Source: Nymphaea colorata (taxonomy: Eukaryota; Streptophyta; Magnoliopsida; Nymphaeales; Nymphaeaceae). Taken from it: DNA of 64,000 nt. Shown piece after piece: positions 37,751 to 48,671 of the stretch (position 1 is its first letter; each line of letters starts with the position of its first letter). Location: contig NC_045141.1 in the NCBI RefSeq assembly GCF_008831285.2, positions 26,835,315 through 26,899,314 of the forward strand, written 5' to 3'. The translations under genes and the position numbers were made by a program. The notes beneath the pieces are model-generated. The model saw only the letters and a program-made list of their open reading frames with translations, did no database searches and was not told the DNA's origin.

Positions 37751-39030
37751 AACAGCGGATATACGGGACAACGTTGGGTGCTCTACCTTCTTAATTAAAA
37801 AAACGTTATCTTGTTACCAGAGTCTCCGAGAGTCATCCTTGTCTTGTGACTTTTTATCATGAGGTAAGACACAAACCTCAAACCCTTGAAGCAACAATTT
37901 AAGATCAAATTAACAAAATTTTTATAATATTAATAAAAATAAATAAAATATTTAAAAGAGAAAACATCTAAATATTATATATATAATAATCCAACAAACA
38001 TAAAGTAAATAGGCAACTTAAAAAGATATATAATGCAATTCAATTCGAAGTAGATAACGGTAAAAGTAAAATAACATTGCATATCTAAGAAAATTATGAA
38101 AAGCTGTCTCCTCAACGCTAATAACAGTCCATGTATGTTTAAGCATTATGGTTGGATCCACATTTATAACATGCACAATCTCAATACAATAAAACTACAG
38201 AATAAAATTTCTACCTGCTTTCTTCTCAGCTAGGTAATTAACTGAAAGAGACGAGCTCGTTCGAGTCGTGAGGACCTAAAGTTTGCTTCACCATTAAGAA
38301 TGGGGGCCGACTGTTTCTTTCACACGCTTTTTTCATCAACGTCCATCTCTAATAAGGTTCATTGCAGGGCGGAGGCAGTGGCGAAAAGGTTTTATTGCAT
38401 GGGCGGAATCCAGTGTGGGCAATTGCCTACATGAAGTCACAACAAATACTTATTTTTATATTGATACTTCAGAACAAATTTTTTCATTAACTTATATGTT
38501 AATGCCTTTTAAAAAATTAAAATTTATTATTAGCATGCTTTAACAAAAAATTTCTTACTCATAAAAGAAATTCTTTACACCAGCCTCTCTGCCAGCCATG
38601 ACCATAAGACTCGCCTCACATGGCTTGTGGCTGTCCTTTTCTGACATGGTTTGAAAGAGGAATTCAAGTCGGCTAAATTAATGAAGAGAGGGACCAAAGA
38701 CAGAAATATAAAAATAAAATGCGACCAAAGGCTCCTTCCATGACGGGGGGAGTTGCTTGGAATTGGCTCCAATTCATATCGCTAGAGTCAGGATTTAGTA
38801 TGAAAATGGTGGGTCACACTAATATTTGGGCCATATGTACTTTCATAGCTTCCTTGTTTTGTGTATATTGATTTAGGGATGTCAAGGGATTGGATTCAAG
38901 TTAGATATAACTCTTACAGTATCCAAATATTCACATTTTAGTAATTTAACTTGAAGCCAAATTCAGATATAAAGTGCATAAATTCGTATTCAAATTTTGA
39001 CAAATTGAATTATTCAATTGTCTTTTAAAG
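37751..39030. other. Upstream region of F-box/PP2 copy 1 up to the duplication junction
   Basis: AT-rich DNA with no gene. Parts near 38280-38340, 38719 and 38785-38990 match the region upstream of copy 2, so they belong to the duplicated unit. A GGGCGGAGGCAGTGGCG stretch at about 38367 resembles the end of common plant hAT-type MITEs, but no opposite end was found. Confidence 0.5.
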
Positions 39031-40171
39031 ATTCTATCAGATTGCCAAAGCATTTTCAATTGTCACTAGGGTTACTAGATTTTTCACGGTGGTTACTTGC
39101 ATTGTCATCTTCCATTGAGTTTACAGTGGAAAGCTTTTTGTGGAACTAAAAACATGTATCCTAAGATGGGCAACAGGCATTTGTGAAGCAAAGGCCTTAG
39201 CATGACATATGCTGTATTAACGTTTTGATATCTCAGATTCTCAAGCTGAGACGCAGAAACGGTTAGATGCCTGTATGTGCATATTGATTGCATCCTGCTC
39301 GCTGAAACACGATTTTTAGAATTCTTGTTCCAGTAAATGGCTAGTCAGCTGCTTGGCAACCCAATTTTGAACCATTGACAGGCATAAGAACTCTCTTCAT
39401 GGACTGCCTGGTTTAGTTGAGATTCTGGATAGTTTTATAAAATCTATTAATGGGCTTATTTTGCACGATGGTTTCTTTGTGTTTAGGAGTTCTTACAATC
39501 TAGATGGTATAAGTGATCCCACTAATGCACTGGAGGTATTTGTGCCACAGTAACATTGCAGCCTGCAGTTTTTTGCATGATTTAGAAATTGTCCGAGCAT
39601 ATTATTTGTAATCACGTGATGGCTTTTGCAATTTGCAGCGCAATCCCTTGAAATTGCCTGTGATGAATTGCAACAGGCTGGTTTTGAGGGCCACTGTGGT
39701 CTCTGTTTTCATCTAGTTCCTACCCCCATTAAGTAGTAGATTGCTAATGTTCTGGGTCTTTGTTTTGTAAGGAACTGCTTATGCCACAGTGGTTCATGTT
39801 TGGATAAAGTATCACTAAATCAATCTAACAAAACACGGAACCTGTATAGGCCAGACCGTAATTGCAAGGGGCTCAATTAGCTTTTCTTTTTCCTGAAGAA
39901 TATTAGCATAAGTTCCACTTAGAAGTTGATGCACACATCCAAATCTCAAAAGTGATTGGTGCTGAGTGTACAATGACCTTTAAAAGTGCCACAAGTAAGG
40001 GAATTCTTGTTCGTTTTTCATTGCCTCTCTTATGTTTCTGAGCTCAGTCCTCATCCTTATGCACATGCTATTGGGGATTTTGCATGTCCCTTTTCTGGGG
40101 CATGATATTATCACGATGCTCAATTTTCAATTTCAGAGAATTCACTGAAACAGTAGAAGTGATCCATGCAG

Positions 40172-40321
40172 GAGGAAGGATTGGAGAGAGCAAAAAAGAC
40201 TAAAGAGAAAAGCTGCCCGTGAAGCATGGCAGGGCAGGCATCAGAGACCAAGTCAATGACAGCATCTTCAGGCAACGAAAATCGCACAAGTCCATCTTCG
40301 GATGCTAAAAAGCCTATATGA
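40172..40321 (+). pseudogene. Orphan, frame-disrupted copy of At4g13200-like exon 3
   Basis: The same 150-nt length and the same CAG acceptor as the parent exon at 33167-33316, with about 90% identity by eye. One A is inserted after AAAGAGAAA and one C is lost before ATGGCAGGG. Between the two the frame is shifted and meets TGA (AGCTGCCCGTGA); after them the original frame and terminal TGA return. No copy of exons 1 or 2 accompanies it. It came with the tandem duplication. Confidence 0.9.
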
Positions 40322-41259
40322 AAAGTTGCAAGTATCTTCCCATCTACCATTTTGTTTTCCTGCTTCGTACCCTTCATGTTCTGTGTGTCTCTAAACAGAA
40401 AGAAAGGGGAAAAAGAAAGAAAAGTGTTTCTAGGAACGGGTACGTACAGTTGACTCCAGATTGTCACACCAACAATGAAAGATGCCTTTTGCTCAGGAGA
40501 TTTATTGTGCGTTACTGTTCAGCATGCACCTCCAATGAAAGGCATCTGCATGGGAGGAGCTCTCCTAATTATTTCATACGAGATATGTGTCCAAGGTGGG
40601 AAAAAAAAAATTAAACGCATCTATCCCTGAAAATACACCAGCAACTAAACCCAGAAGCTCATGAACATGGGTCCCCATTAGCCAAAGAAGAAAAACAAAA
40701 CTATTAACAGACCATCCCAATTCATATACATCATCTACACTCCCATGGTTCAAAATCATTTATCCAATTGACCTACGGACCTCCTCCTTCAGTACTGTGA
40801 ACAAGTTTGCCTTGTTTTCTTATGTGATTCCACCTGATAGGCCCCGTATGCAACTCACAGCCATAAAGAGATGCAAGATTTGACCGCAGAAGATCGCTGT
40901 TATGCATCAAGGATTGTAGCTTGTTCAATTAGTTAGGTCCGCTTATGTGCCGATTAGGAAGTAGGAAGCCATCTGGCTATGGCGTCCTATTTCAAAAAAC
41001 ACAGGCGATTCTCGGGCACTGGTATCCCACCCTTTTTTACTTCATTGGAAGTCGACGGACTCCATGAGCGAACAAATCTTTATTTAGTTTAATTCATTAT
41101 AAGAATCAAAGCCTATATGGAACTTGTACCAATTCACATTTCAAAACGTCTCACGGCCAGCGTATTCCACAAGCTTGTAAAATAAATGCCAAAACAACCA
41201 GAGCCTCTGTAAACGTGCAGATGGGCATGAAGACGGAGGGTGGTGGTGAACATGCTTCC

Positions 41260-43589
41260 CTAGTATTTGGGCCTTATTTCAAGTCCCTCGAGTAGCATCC
41301 CGCTTTTCCATTGCCCAGCAGTCTGCATCAAACTGAAATCCGCTTCCCCACCCTCATCATCAGTGAAGAACTCCCCAACCTCAACCTCCATCCACTCACC
41401 GTAACCCTTCCTTGGGCAGAGAGCACTCCGCGGCGGGGACTCGGTGGCTCGCCATCGGAACCCAGCGGCTCCTCGCCGGGACCTGCGGCTCCTGGCAACG
41501 GCATTCTCTGGGTGGATGAACGCCTCATGCTCGGAGAGTACCTGAGGGCTGTCATTCACTCTAATGGAAAGCTTGGCGGGAGACAAATCCAAACCATATG
41601 AACTGTTCGTGTGTTTGAACACGAAATATGCTGCATACCGTGTGGACGGCGAAAGGTCGGCGACTGAGATTTTGCCACTGATGTCCAACCAGCAGACGTT
41701 CAAGAGCTCAGCTACCTCGGGGAACCTGCAGACGTTACACAGGGTGCCTAATGAGAACAAATTCCTAAGAACTGTTGTCATTCTCAATTAGAACAGGGTT
41801 TACGCTGACAAGAAGATAGACCCATTTCTCTCCGGCTGTGGGACTCTAATTTAAGTTTCTTGATCTATTCTAACCATTTAGATGCATCTGGTGTTCCATT
41901 TTTCTTCTATTTTGCTACGCTAAGAAAACATGAAGTTGGCCAAACATTATATTTTTCTAATTCTGTTGTAAGTCATTAATAAGTAAAGAAAAATTTCTAA
42001 AGCATCTAACAACTTATTAACGAAAAAAGAAACCAGTAGCGCGTATAGTTGTTGATGAAAATGGCATGAAGCGGTGAGTGCCATAAAGCAGAATGTCCCT
42101 CCAGTCCATACCATTTTGTAATGCGAAAAATTAAATGAAAAAAGAAATCCGAAAATTTCTGAGTGATGCATACCTCGATTCAGGCAGGTTAATCCACCTC
42201 CAGTATTGTTCGTGATCGCTCCAAATGATAGTCAATTCTCTCGCAGATAGCATGAAGCATTTCTTGCCGCTTGATCTGTCCAGTGAGAAACTCTGTATTT
42301 ACAGGATAAAAAGGGTCTTGTGGCATCAATTTCCTAATATAGCTCCTAGTGGGAAATGAAAATGGAACTTCAAAATATACCACTCTTACTACTTGGAAGA
42401 AAAGAAGTGTATATGATTATTACTTTCTTAGAGATATTCCAAAAAACAGCCAAAAGCCGGATTCAATCACATCGAATGTGCGAGGATCTCGCTAAGCGGT
42501 AGGAGACCCATCGCCCGAGTGAGACCTGAATCCCCTTAGCCTCTGTTTTTCAACAATTTTGTTTGTGCTGACAAATTATGTTAAACATTTTTCTTTCATT
42601 TATATAGTTGAATCTCGAAAACTGGAAGTTGTGTATATATATATATATTACATGTGTAAAAAATTGATGACAAAAGTGTATCAGTTTTGCGAAATAAAAA
42701 AAAAATCTTGTGAAAAAACAGAAACAGATATATTTTGTCAAATGAAAGGTCCTGTGCACTAATTGGGTCAAAACAACATAAGTAATAAAATGTTAACCAG
42801 ATTCTTTGCAGTTTACATAAATTCTAAGTGTCTAGACCTTAAAATCTACATATGATTATCGGTTCGCCCGCCACAATTGGGACCGTGTGCTTAAACCGCT
42901 TAGCCATCGCCTATTCGTGGAGGGCGAGGCTGGTGGACTCTATCCCTGAGCTTTCTGGCATTTGCATTCACACAGAAGGCCTCAACAGTCTACCATAAAT
43001 TTGACGGCTAGGTACAGCGGCTTCCGCCCGTTGATTCATCCCCAGTCGGCAGCTTCTTCTTCGTTAGCAAGTCAGAAGACCTACCAGTTACCAGCAGTTA
43101 AATGGAAGAAGCATGACAGAAAAAATGCTACCAAGTTCATCTCTTTCATTTAACTGCTTATATTATGCGATTAGCACAGACGAGTAAATAAAAGACGTCC
43201 AAATTTAAGCTTATGCCACCAGAATTTGGGCTAAAATTTCAGATAACAATAAACGATTTAAAAGTATTAGCGAAAATTTAAAGTAGTATCTAAAGAGAGC
43301 ACAAACACACCTTTCGATCGAAGTCTATGATTAGAGGGGAGGAGCAGAGGCCGAAGAAGAGCTCTTTCTTGGAGGAGAAAGGGATGGGACGACTGACCCG
43401 GGAGAGCAGTTGATGGATGTCCGGCGGCAACATCCTCTCCCAGACGTAGTCGGAGGAAGCAGCCGAGAGGAAGCTCGATGAGACAGCCGACGACCGGCAG
43501 ACGTCCCTTGGCGTCGTCAGGGAGAGGATGTGGGTGATGCAGTTCTCCGGCAGGTCGGGGAGCGACGTCGATGACGCATATCTCTCCAT
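41260..43589 (-). CDS. F-box protein with PP2 (phloem lectin) domain, copy 2
   Basis: Three exons join in frame to 287 residues: 43589-43311, 42292-42174, 41725-41260. The first two exons are exactly the same length as in copy 1 (279 and 119 nt). F-box LPENCITHILSLTTPRD, then VWERMLPPDIHQLLSRVSRP. PP2 module LDRSSGKKCFMLSAREL, YWRWINLPESRFPEVAELL, YAAYFVFKHT, GYGEWMEVEVGEFF and GLEIRPKY at the end. The role is as for its tandem partner: a predicted SCF adaptor with a lectin domain. The chosen ATG aligns with copy 1. An in-frame ATG at 43649 lies upstream of the TATA box and is unlikely. The loop that is Arg/Gly-rich in copy 1 reads RSRRSRRGAAGFRWR here. Exon 2 differs at several lectin residues (LTIIWSDHEQYW), hinting at divergence. 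Confidence 0.94.
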
Positions 43590-43619
43590 CTTCTTTCCGT
43601 CCAATTTTCCAACCGCCAC

Positions 43620-43629
43620 TTTATATAGA
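43620..43629 (-). promoter_or_regulatory. TATA box of F-box/PP2 copy 2
   Basis: The minus strand reads CTATATAAAG here, 31-40 nt before the ATG at 43589. It matches the position of the copy 1 box, so the very short leader predates the duplication. Confidence 0.6.
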
Positions 43630-45540
43630 AGCTCCGCACTCAGCAGCACAATGTTGTCCGCTTAACTTTGAAATAGCGGTTTGGCATTTTAATTAAAATA
43701 CCAGTAGTCTCCCAAAGTCATCCTTGCCTCGTGATTTTTTTACTCTGAAGTAATTGATTCTCTTATTAATGCAAGAAAACCCGGAACAACTTACTCCTCC
43801 ATTAAAAGGTTGACCGAAGCATTAGTTTTATAATTAAAAAAGTAATTCTTAACAATTTTTTACGTGTTATCTACTGAAAATTTTGAACAGTAAATATTTG
43901 ACAAGATCAATCATTCAATACCCGGCCATGGTGGATCGCGTACCTAGTTGATGGTCCAATATACTTGACAAAATATGTTATGCACAAAATATAATCTAAT
44001 TGAGTTTGAGGCTCATTAGATAAAAGTAAATGTAAAATAATGTTGCGTATCTAACAAAAACTTAGAATAAATTGGAGATGTTGCATATCTAACAGAAACT
44101 ACAATAAACTGTCTCCTCGGTGCTAATAACAGCAAACCCATTAAGTCGAAATTTTCACAACCTCGTTACCATAAAACTCCACACTAGTATTTCTACTTTC
44201 TTCTAAGCTAAGCAAACATAAAGAAACGTGTTCTCTGCTCACTAGAGTCGTCAATCGGACAAACTCTTGTTATTTAATGTTTGCTTCACCAATAAGAAGA
44301 ATGTGGGTCGAATTTTGGTTTATTTCTTTCGTACCCTTTTTTTTATTCAATATTTTTCTCTAACACGGCCCGTTGGTTATATAGAAAGGAAAACTGTCTG
44401 TATAAGCATATCTGCCAGTCACGATGTTAAAACTCACCAAACATTGTTATATTTGTCCACATGGGTGATGGCCACTTCATCTTTTGCAACATTCGATATT
44501 TGTCACAGTTCATTGTTAGGAATTCAAGTAAGCTAAAATTGACAAAGAGAGGGACGTTAACCAGAAATATCAAACATAAAATGCGACCAACGGCCCCTTC
44601 TTAAAAAGTCTCGTGACCGAAAATACTTGCCCTTGCCCTGCCCACCACTAATGTGAAGTTAGTTCTATGCACCACTTGCTGCACAAAGAAATAAAAAAAA
44701 GAACTTTTTTCCAGTAAGGATTAAAAAAAAAATACATATAAAAAAGGTAAAAGTTCAAAATAATTTTGTTTTTAAAAGAATCTCTAAAATGCCCAATTTT
44801 TTTTCTTTTTTTCTTTTTGGGGTGCATATGTGCACCGACTGATGCACACAACCCACTCTCCCACTAAAACCTCAAGCAGATGACTCTCAGTCTGCCCTTC
44901 TTTAGTATATTACCATGATGCCATTCCTGGACCCAAAACCAACCATCGTCTCCGAATCATATGGACTCTAGTAGAATCTGGATTTGGTTTGAAAATGGTG
45001 GGGTCACAATAATATTTGGAGTCATTCTTTTGTAGGATGTCAACAGTTAGTAACTTAACTCGAACCCGAATTCATATATAAAGTTGTATTCAAATTTCTA
45101 CATTTATAAAAAGTCCATGAAAATAAAAAAAAAGGTATTGCGTTCATATTAACTGGATGTAAACTTGCTTATTGGATCTAACTTCTGGAATTCAAATATG
45201 AATCCACTTGCTAGAACCATCACATAGCTAGGTATGCTCTAAGAGATCCTGCAAGTCCGATCTAACTTCTTGATTTCGAATATGAATCTGTCACTTTACA
45301 TAGTAAATGCTTGGATCTTGTTTCATTGTAACCCAAAATAGGACATTCACACTCTGTAGTTGGATCCAAGTCCGAACCGTCAAATTTCAAGGTAAAGGTG
45401 AAATATCTGGTTGTTGCTTAATCATGGTGTTTAAACAGTTAATTAGGTCATGAATATCCATGTTTTGTGAGGCCTGCTCCACTACGCTTAGCCGCCTTGG
45501 GCTATTAGGCGAATTGACACATAAATCTTTGCTTCTTCTC

Positions 45541-45688
45541 TGGACCGATAAATACGGGCCTTGCACGCAAAAATATTCCCTGAGATTAACGCGGTATTTT
45601 TTTAAAACGTCTCTCTTATCTAGACCGATAAATACAGGGCTAGCAGGCAGCAATATACTCTGACATTAACGCGCTATTTTTGAAAAAG
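45541..45688. repeat. Two tandem copies of an 80-bp period repeat upstream of the 227-aa gene
   Basis: The pair ACCGATAAATACGGGCC... and ACCGATAAATACAGGGC... recurs with an 80-nt period; each copy ends in a conserved ATTAACGCG block (45586 and 45666). About 80% identity over 68 bp. It lies 210-355 nt upstream of the predicted ATG. Confidence 0.8.
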
Positions 45689-45780
45689 TTGCCGATATTC
45701 ATCGTTGCAGCCCCACGGGCCCGCGCTAACATCCCCAAGCAAAAAATTCGAAAAAGAAGGAAAACGAAAATCCCCAAATC

Positions 45781-45790
45781 TGGCGGGAAC
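45781..45790. promoter_or_regulatory. E2F-like site near the 227-aa gene start
   Basis: TGGCGGGAAC (reverse complement GTTCCCGCCA) contains TTCCCGCC, close to the E2F consensus. It is about 105 nt before the ATG, so either proximal promoter or leader. A match this short could be chance. Confidence 0.3.
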
Positions 45791-45895
45791 TCAAATTTAC
45801 TGCACCAGAAAGAGCTAAAGCGGAACGGAACAGAACTTTTCCGTCTCTCTGCCGCCGACCTCACAGAATCTGCCGGTACTGAGAGCGATAGAGAG

Positions 45896-48170
45896 ATGAA
45901 GGCAAAGGAGGCGACGGGCCCAATCAGGCAGTTCGGACAACGCCCCCTTCAGCCGATCTTCCACCGTAGTTCCAGGTCCTGCAAATCCCCTGTCACTTCC
46001 TGTTTATTATTAGTGCAATTTTTTCCTCTCATCATTTTCTGATTGTGTTGGTGTGCCGCTTCCTATTTTTCTTCTGTGCCTTCTTCCCTCAAAGTTTCCT
46101 CATACTGCACGTAAAAAAGAGGAAAGAAAGAACGAAAACTATTTTTAAGCTGATATTTCTAGAGAAATGATCCTCTGAACAGTGAGTTTCCCGCTGTTTG
46201 GGAGGTCTCTTGTTTGATTGTTGGAAATATGCACCTGGAAGGAAGCGATCCCTTTGTAACTATTGCGTCTATACTTTTCTTTCAAGATGCGATTGCGGGT
46301 TCTGTCCTTCAAATATTGTTATCCATCGTTTGTTTCATAGTCAAATATCCAGTCGAGTGCTAAGCCGAAGGGTGTGGTCCTTTCCGTCAAGATAGATTTA
46401 TTTTCAATGATCTCGTTCTGGATTTCAGATGCAAAGAGGTCAATGAAAACCAGGGCACCAAGATATCCAAGCCCAGCATATCTCTGTCGGAATTTTTGGA
46501 TAGAAAAATAAGCAAAACGATGCCGCAGAAATCAATGCAGGTGCTTTTTATTTCCACTTGTCCGATTATCTACCGTAGTTGGTTATGTATCTGCAGCGAA
46601 CCTGAGAAGTAAAAAATCTCGATTAGGGCAAGGAGGCCGGTTTCCCTTCTCTAGGTGGGCGAGCGAAATCATTGACAGGAAAAACTGAGGTCGCAGGACA
46701 GAGTGTTCTTCTTGATGGTCGTGCTTTTAGATGCTCTGGAGTTGGCGGCAAGACCGCTGATGAAGATGAAGCAATACGTAGTTCAGACCTTGATCTCATT
46801 TGTGAACTTGCTGGGGCAGATGAGCAGGATCTGAGGAAAACAAAGAGACCAAGGACCGAAGGTATATTTTCTAGACCACTTTATTGAACTTTCTAGGAAC
46901 TTTTGAGCGTGAAAATGGGTAATTCGGAATAGGAAGTTAGAGTTGGTTGTCAGTAGGTAAACTTCAATTTCGAAGTTTCTCAGGCCAGTTTAGCATGTGA
47001 TGGATCGGTTTAGTGACATTTTTTCAAAAGTTCAGGACCTGCATTTTATGTGCAACTGGTCTGCAGAAGTCTGTTTGGACGTGCGTTTCCGACTTTGGAC
47101 GAAGGATGGTTCTGGCTCTCTTTGAGTTTAGCTGCTTCCGAGTTACATCTAGGGGGAGCTAGATCAATAGCCTTATAGACTCCGGATCGTTTTTCCTACT
47201 ATTAACATCTTCAAGACAGCCACGATGGAGAGATTTCGAGTCCTGGGCGTGTGTGGGTTAGTAGCTTTTGGAAGACAGTACTCCGAACTCTGAAATTTTA
47301 TCTTGTTTATAGTTTTTCAGCATGTTTATTTCAGGGTAGGAAATTCTTGTTGTCCTGGTCGGGCATAATTCGCCCCGTTTGCGGTTTGCTAGTTTCTGTT
47401 TTATTTTGTGCTTCCAATTGGTTGTAGGTGAAGGGAGGAAACTTCCAGCTGCTGGCTCCATTTTTGTGCTTGGCGATGATCCAAAGCCAAGGCAGAGAAG
47501 AATCTCAGAGTTCGTGAATAAGACAAGGGCGGGATCGCACTTCAACCATTGTAAGCATCAGTAGACTCGGAATTTTTTTTGGTCGTTACTTCAGACATTG
47601 ATCTCCGGATTCAGTCACCGTAGGACTAAGGGAACGAGATTTCGTCTCACGAAAATTCTATTCCCCTATTCCCGATTGGCAACTTGGTTGTAAATTGTGC
47701 AGCATGGTTGATCCTAATAGGCTGACTGGCTGAGGGAGCTGGGCCATCAGATGCGGGGTGTATTTACCCCCGATCTGAGGATTGTAGGATTTAAGATCCC
47801 CATCCGGAGGCCATCAAGCGCAAGGCTTGCGAGCTTTGAATTTTTCCTGAAGTTTAACCGATCCACACTACGACCATATGTTCCATTAGATCCATTAAAT
47901 CCAAACTGCTTTCCAGTCTAGGATCGAGAAAGCCTGGAGGCTGCAAAATTCTTAATAGGCGAAACGCTTTCATAATGAAACTATTCTCACATTTCATTCT
48001 CTTAGAGTTGTGTTTTTAAGATATATTCCATTTCAGATGCTAATGGCAACGGATGGTGGGAGTCCGGCATGGAGGGAGTGGACAATGAGGAAGTTGGTTT
48101 TAAGGAAACATGGGAAGGCATGGGCTCCACCTCTTTGGGAGGATTGCAGTGGCAAGACCTAGATTTGTGA
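45896..48170 (+). CDS. Conserved-looking 227-aa plant protein of unknown function
   Basis: Five exons join in frame: 45896-45975, 46429-46540, 46627-46861, 47428-47550, 48037-48170. The protein is hydrophilic with no membrane segment. Notable parts: GPIRQFGQRPLQPIF at residues 8-22, ISLSEFLDRKISK in exon 2, KRPRTEG (a possible nuclear signal) at the end of exon 3, PAAGSIFVLGDDPKPRQRRI in exon 4, and an acidic/aromatic C-terminus (NGWWESGMEGVDNEEVGF, TSLGGLQW). I recognise the C-terminal pattern as typical of an uncharacterised plant family but can give no function. QRPLQPIF and QRRISEFV both resemble PCNA-interacting boxes. The exon 3 acceptor (GATTAG/GGCAAG) was chosen because it alone keeps the frame. 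An open frame continues upstream to 45680, but 45896 fits a normal leader. Confidence 0.8.
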
Positions 48171-48671
48171 TTGTACAGTTCCTTTTTTGAAACCAGAGCT
48201 TTGATCTTCAAACGATCAGGCACCTGCACGTCTCAGTTGCTAGATTCAGGTACAATATATCTCGTATAAGGTTGGACCTTGCTTTATGATTCCAGTAGGA
48301 CACAGCTGCCCTGTGAAATTCATTGCCTTTGTCTAATTTAGGTGCGAGCTTCCACATCATGCTCAAGGTTATCTTCAAACAAAACGCATGTATAATTAAT
48401 GGCAAATTCTCACCTCACGTCTGAACCCACCGAATTCATGGTTGTTGTCAAGTGTTATTCTGCTTTCTACTTTCCTGATAGCCATTTCATAACGATTGTT
48501 AAATCATCCTCGCCATAGGGGTGAAGATTACAAAATTTCCTTCTACTGTTGATATATCAACAGTTGATATGAAAGTACAAGCCTGACAGACTTGTCAACG
48601 CTCGGATGAAATAAAGAAAGATAAACACCAAAACTTGCATACATTATTTGTTAAATAATAGAACGATCACA
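48171..48671. other. Convergent 3' spacer
   Basis: 500 bp between the stops of the 227-aa gene and the NHL-repeat gene. It holds both 3' UTRs; a small palindrome TGATATATCAACAGTTGATA lies near 48550. No coding region. Confidence 0.6.

Larger units (their letters stand above)
32030..39020. repeat. Copy 1 of a direct tandem duplication
   Basis: Copy 1 runs from inside intron 2 of the At4g13200-like gene, through its exon 3 and all of F-box/PP2 gene 1, to about 1.3 kb past that gene's promoter. Matching landmarks include GATTGCCAAGGCCTTTTCAA (32038) against 39040, exon 3 at 33167 against 40172, and the upstream block near 38785-38990 against 44970-45100. Copy 1 carries about 0.95 kb absent from copy 2 (about 33.6-34.55 kb). 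Confidence 0.85.
39030..45110. repeat. Copy 2 of the direct tandem duplication
   Basis: Copy 2 starts at about 39030 with the same intron-2 sequence found from about 32030 and ends near 45110, where similarity to about 39000 stops. It directly abuts copy 1. It contains the orphan exon at 40172-40321 and F-box/PP2 gene 2. Copy 2 carries about 0.3 kb (about 40515-40850) absent from copy 1. Confidence 0.85.
43630..45895. other. Divergent intergenic region, F-box/PP2 copy 2 / 227-aa gene
   Basis: The left 1.5 kb is duplicated upstream sequence of the F-box gene. After about 45110 it is single copy. No gene is seen. The proximal promoter of the plus-strand gene holds an 80-bp tandem repeat and a TTCCCGCC-type site, listed separately. 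Confidence 0.55.

Noticed and set aside
42440-42950. GC-richer patches with GGTTCGCCC and AAACCGCTTAGCC that first suggested a tRNA.
   Set aside because: No matching acceptor stem or cloverleaf could be folded around them by eye; they lie in intron 1 of F-box/PP2 copy 2.
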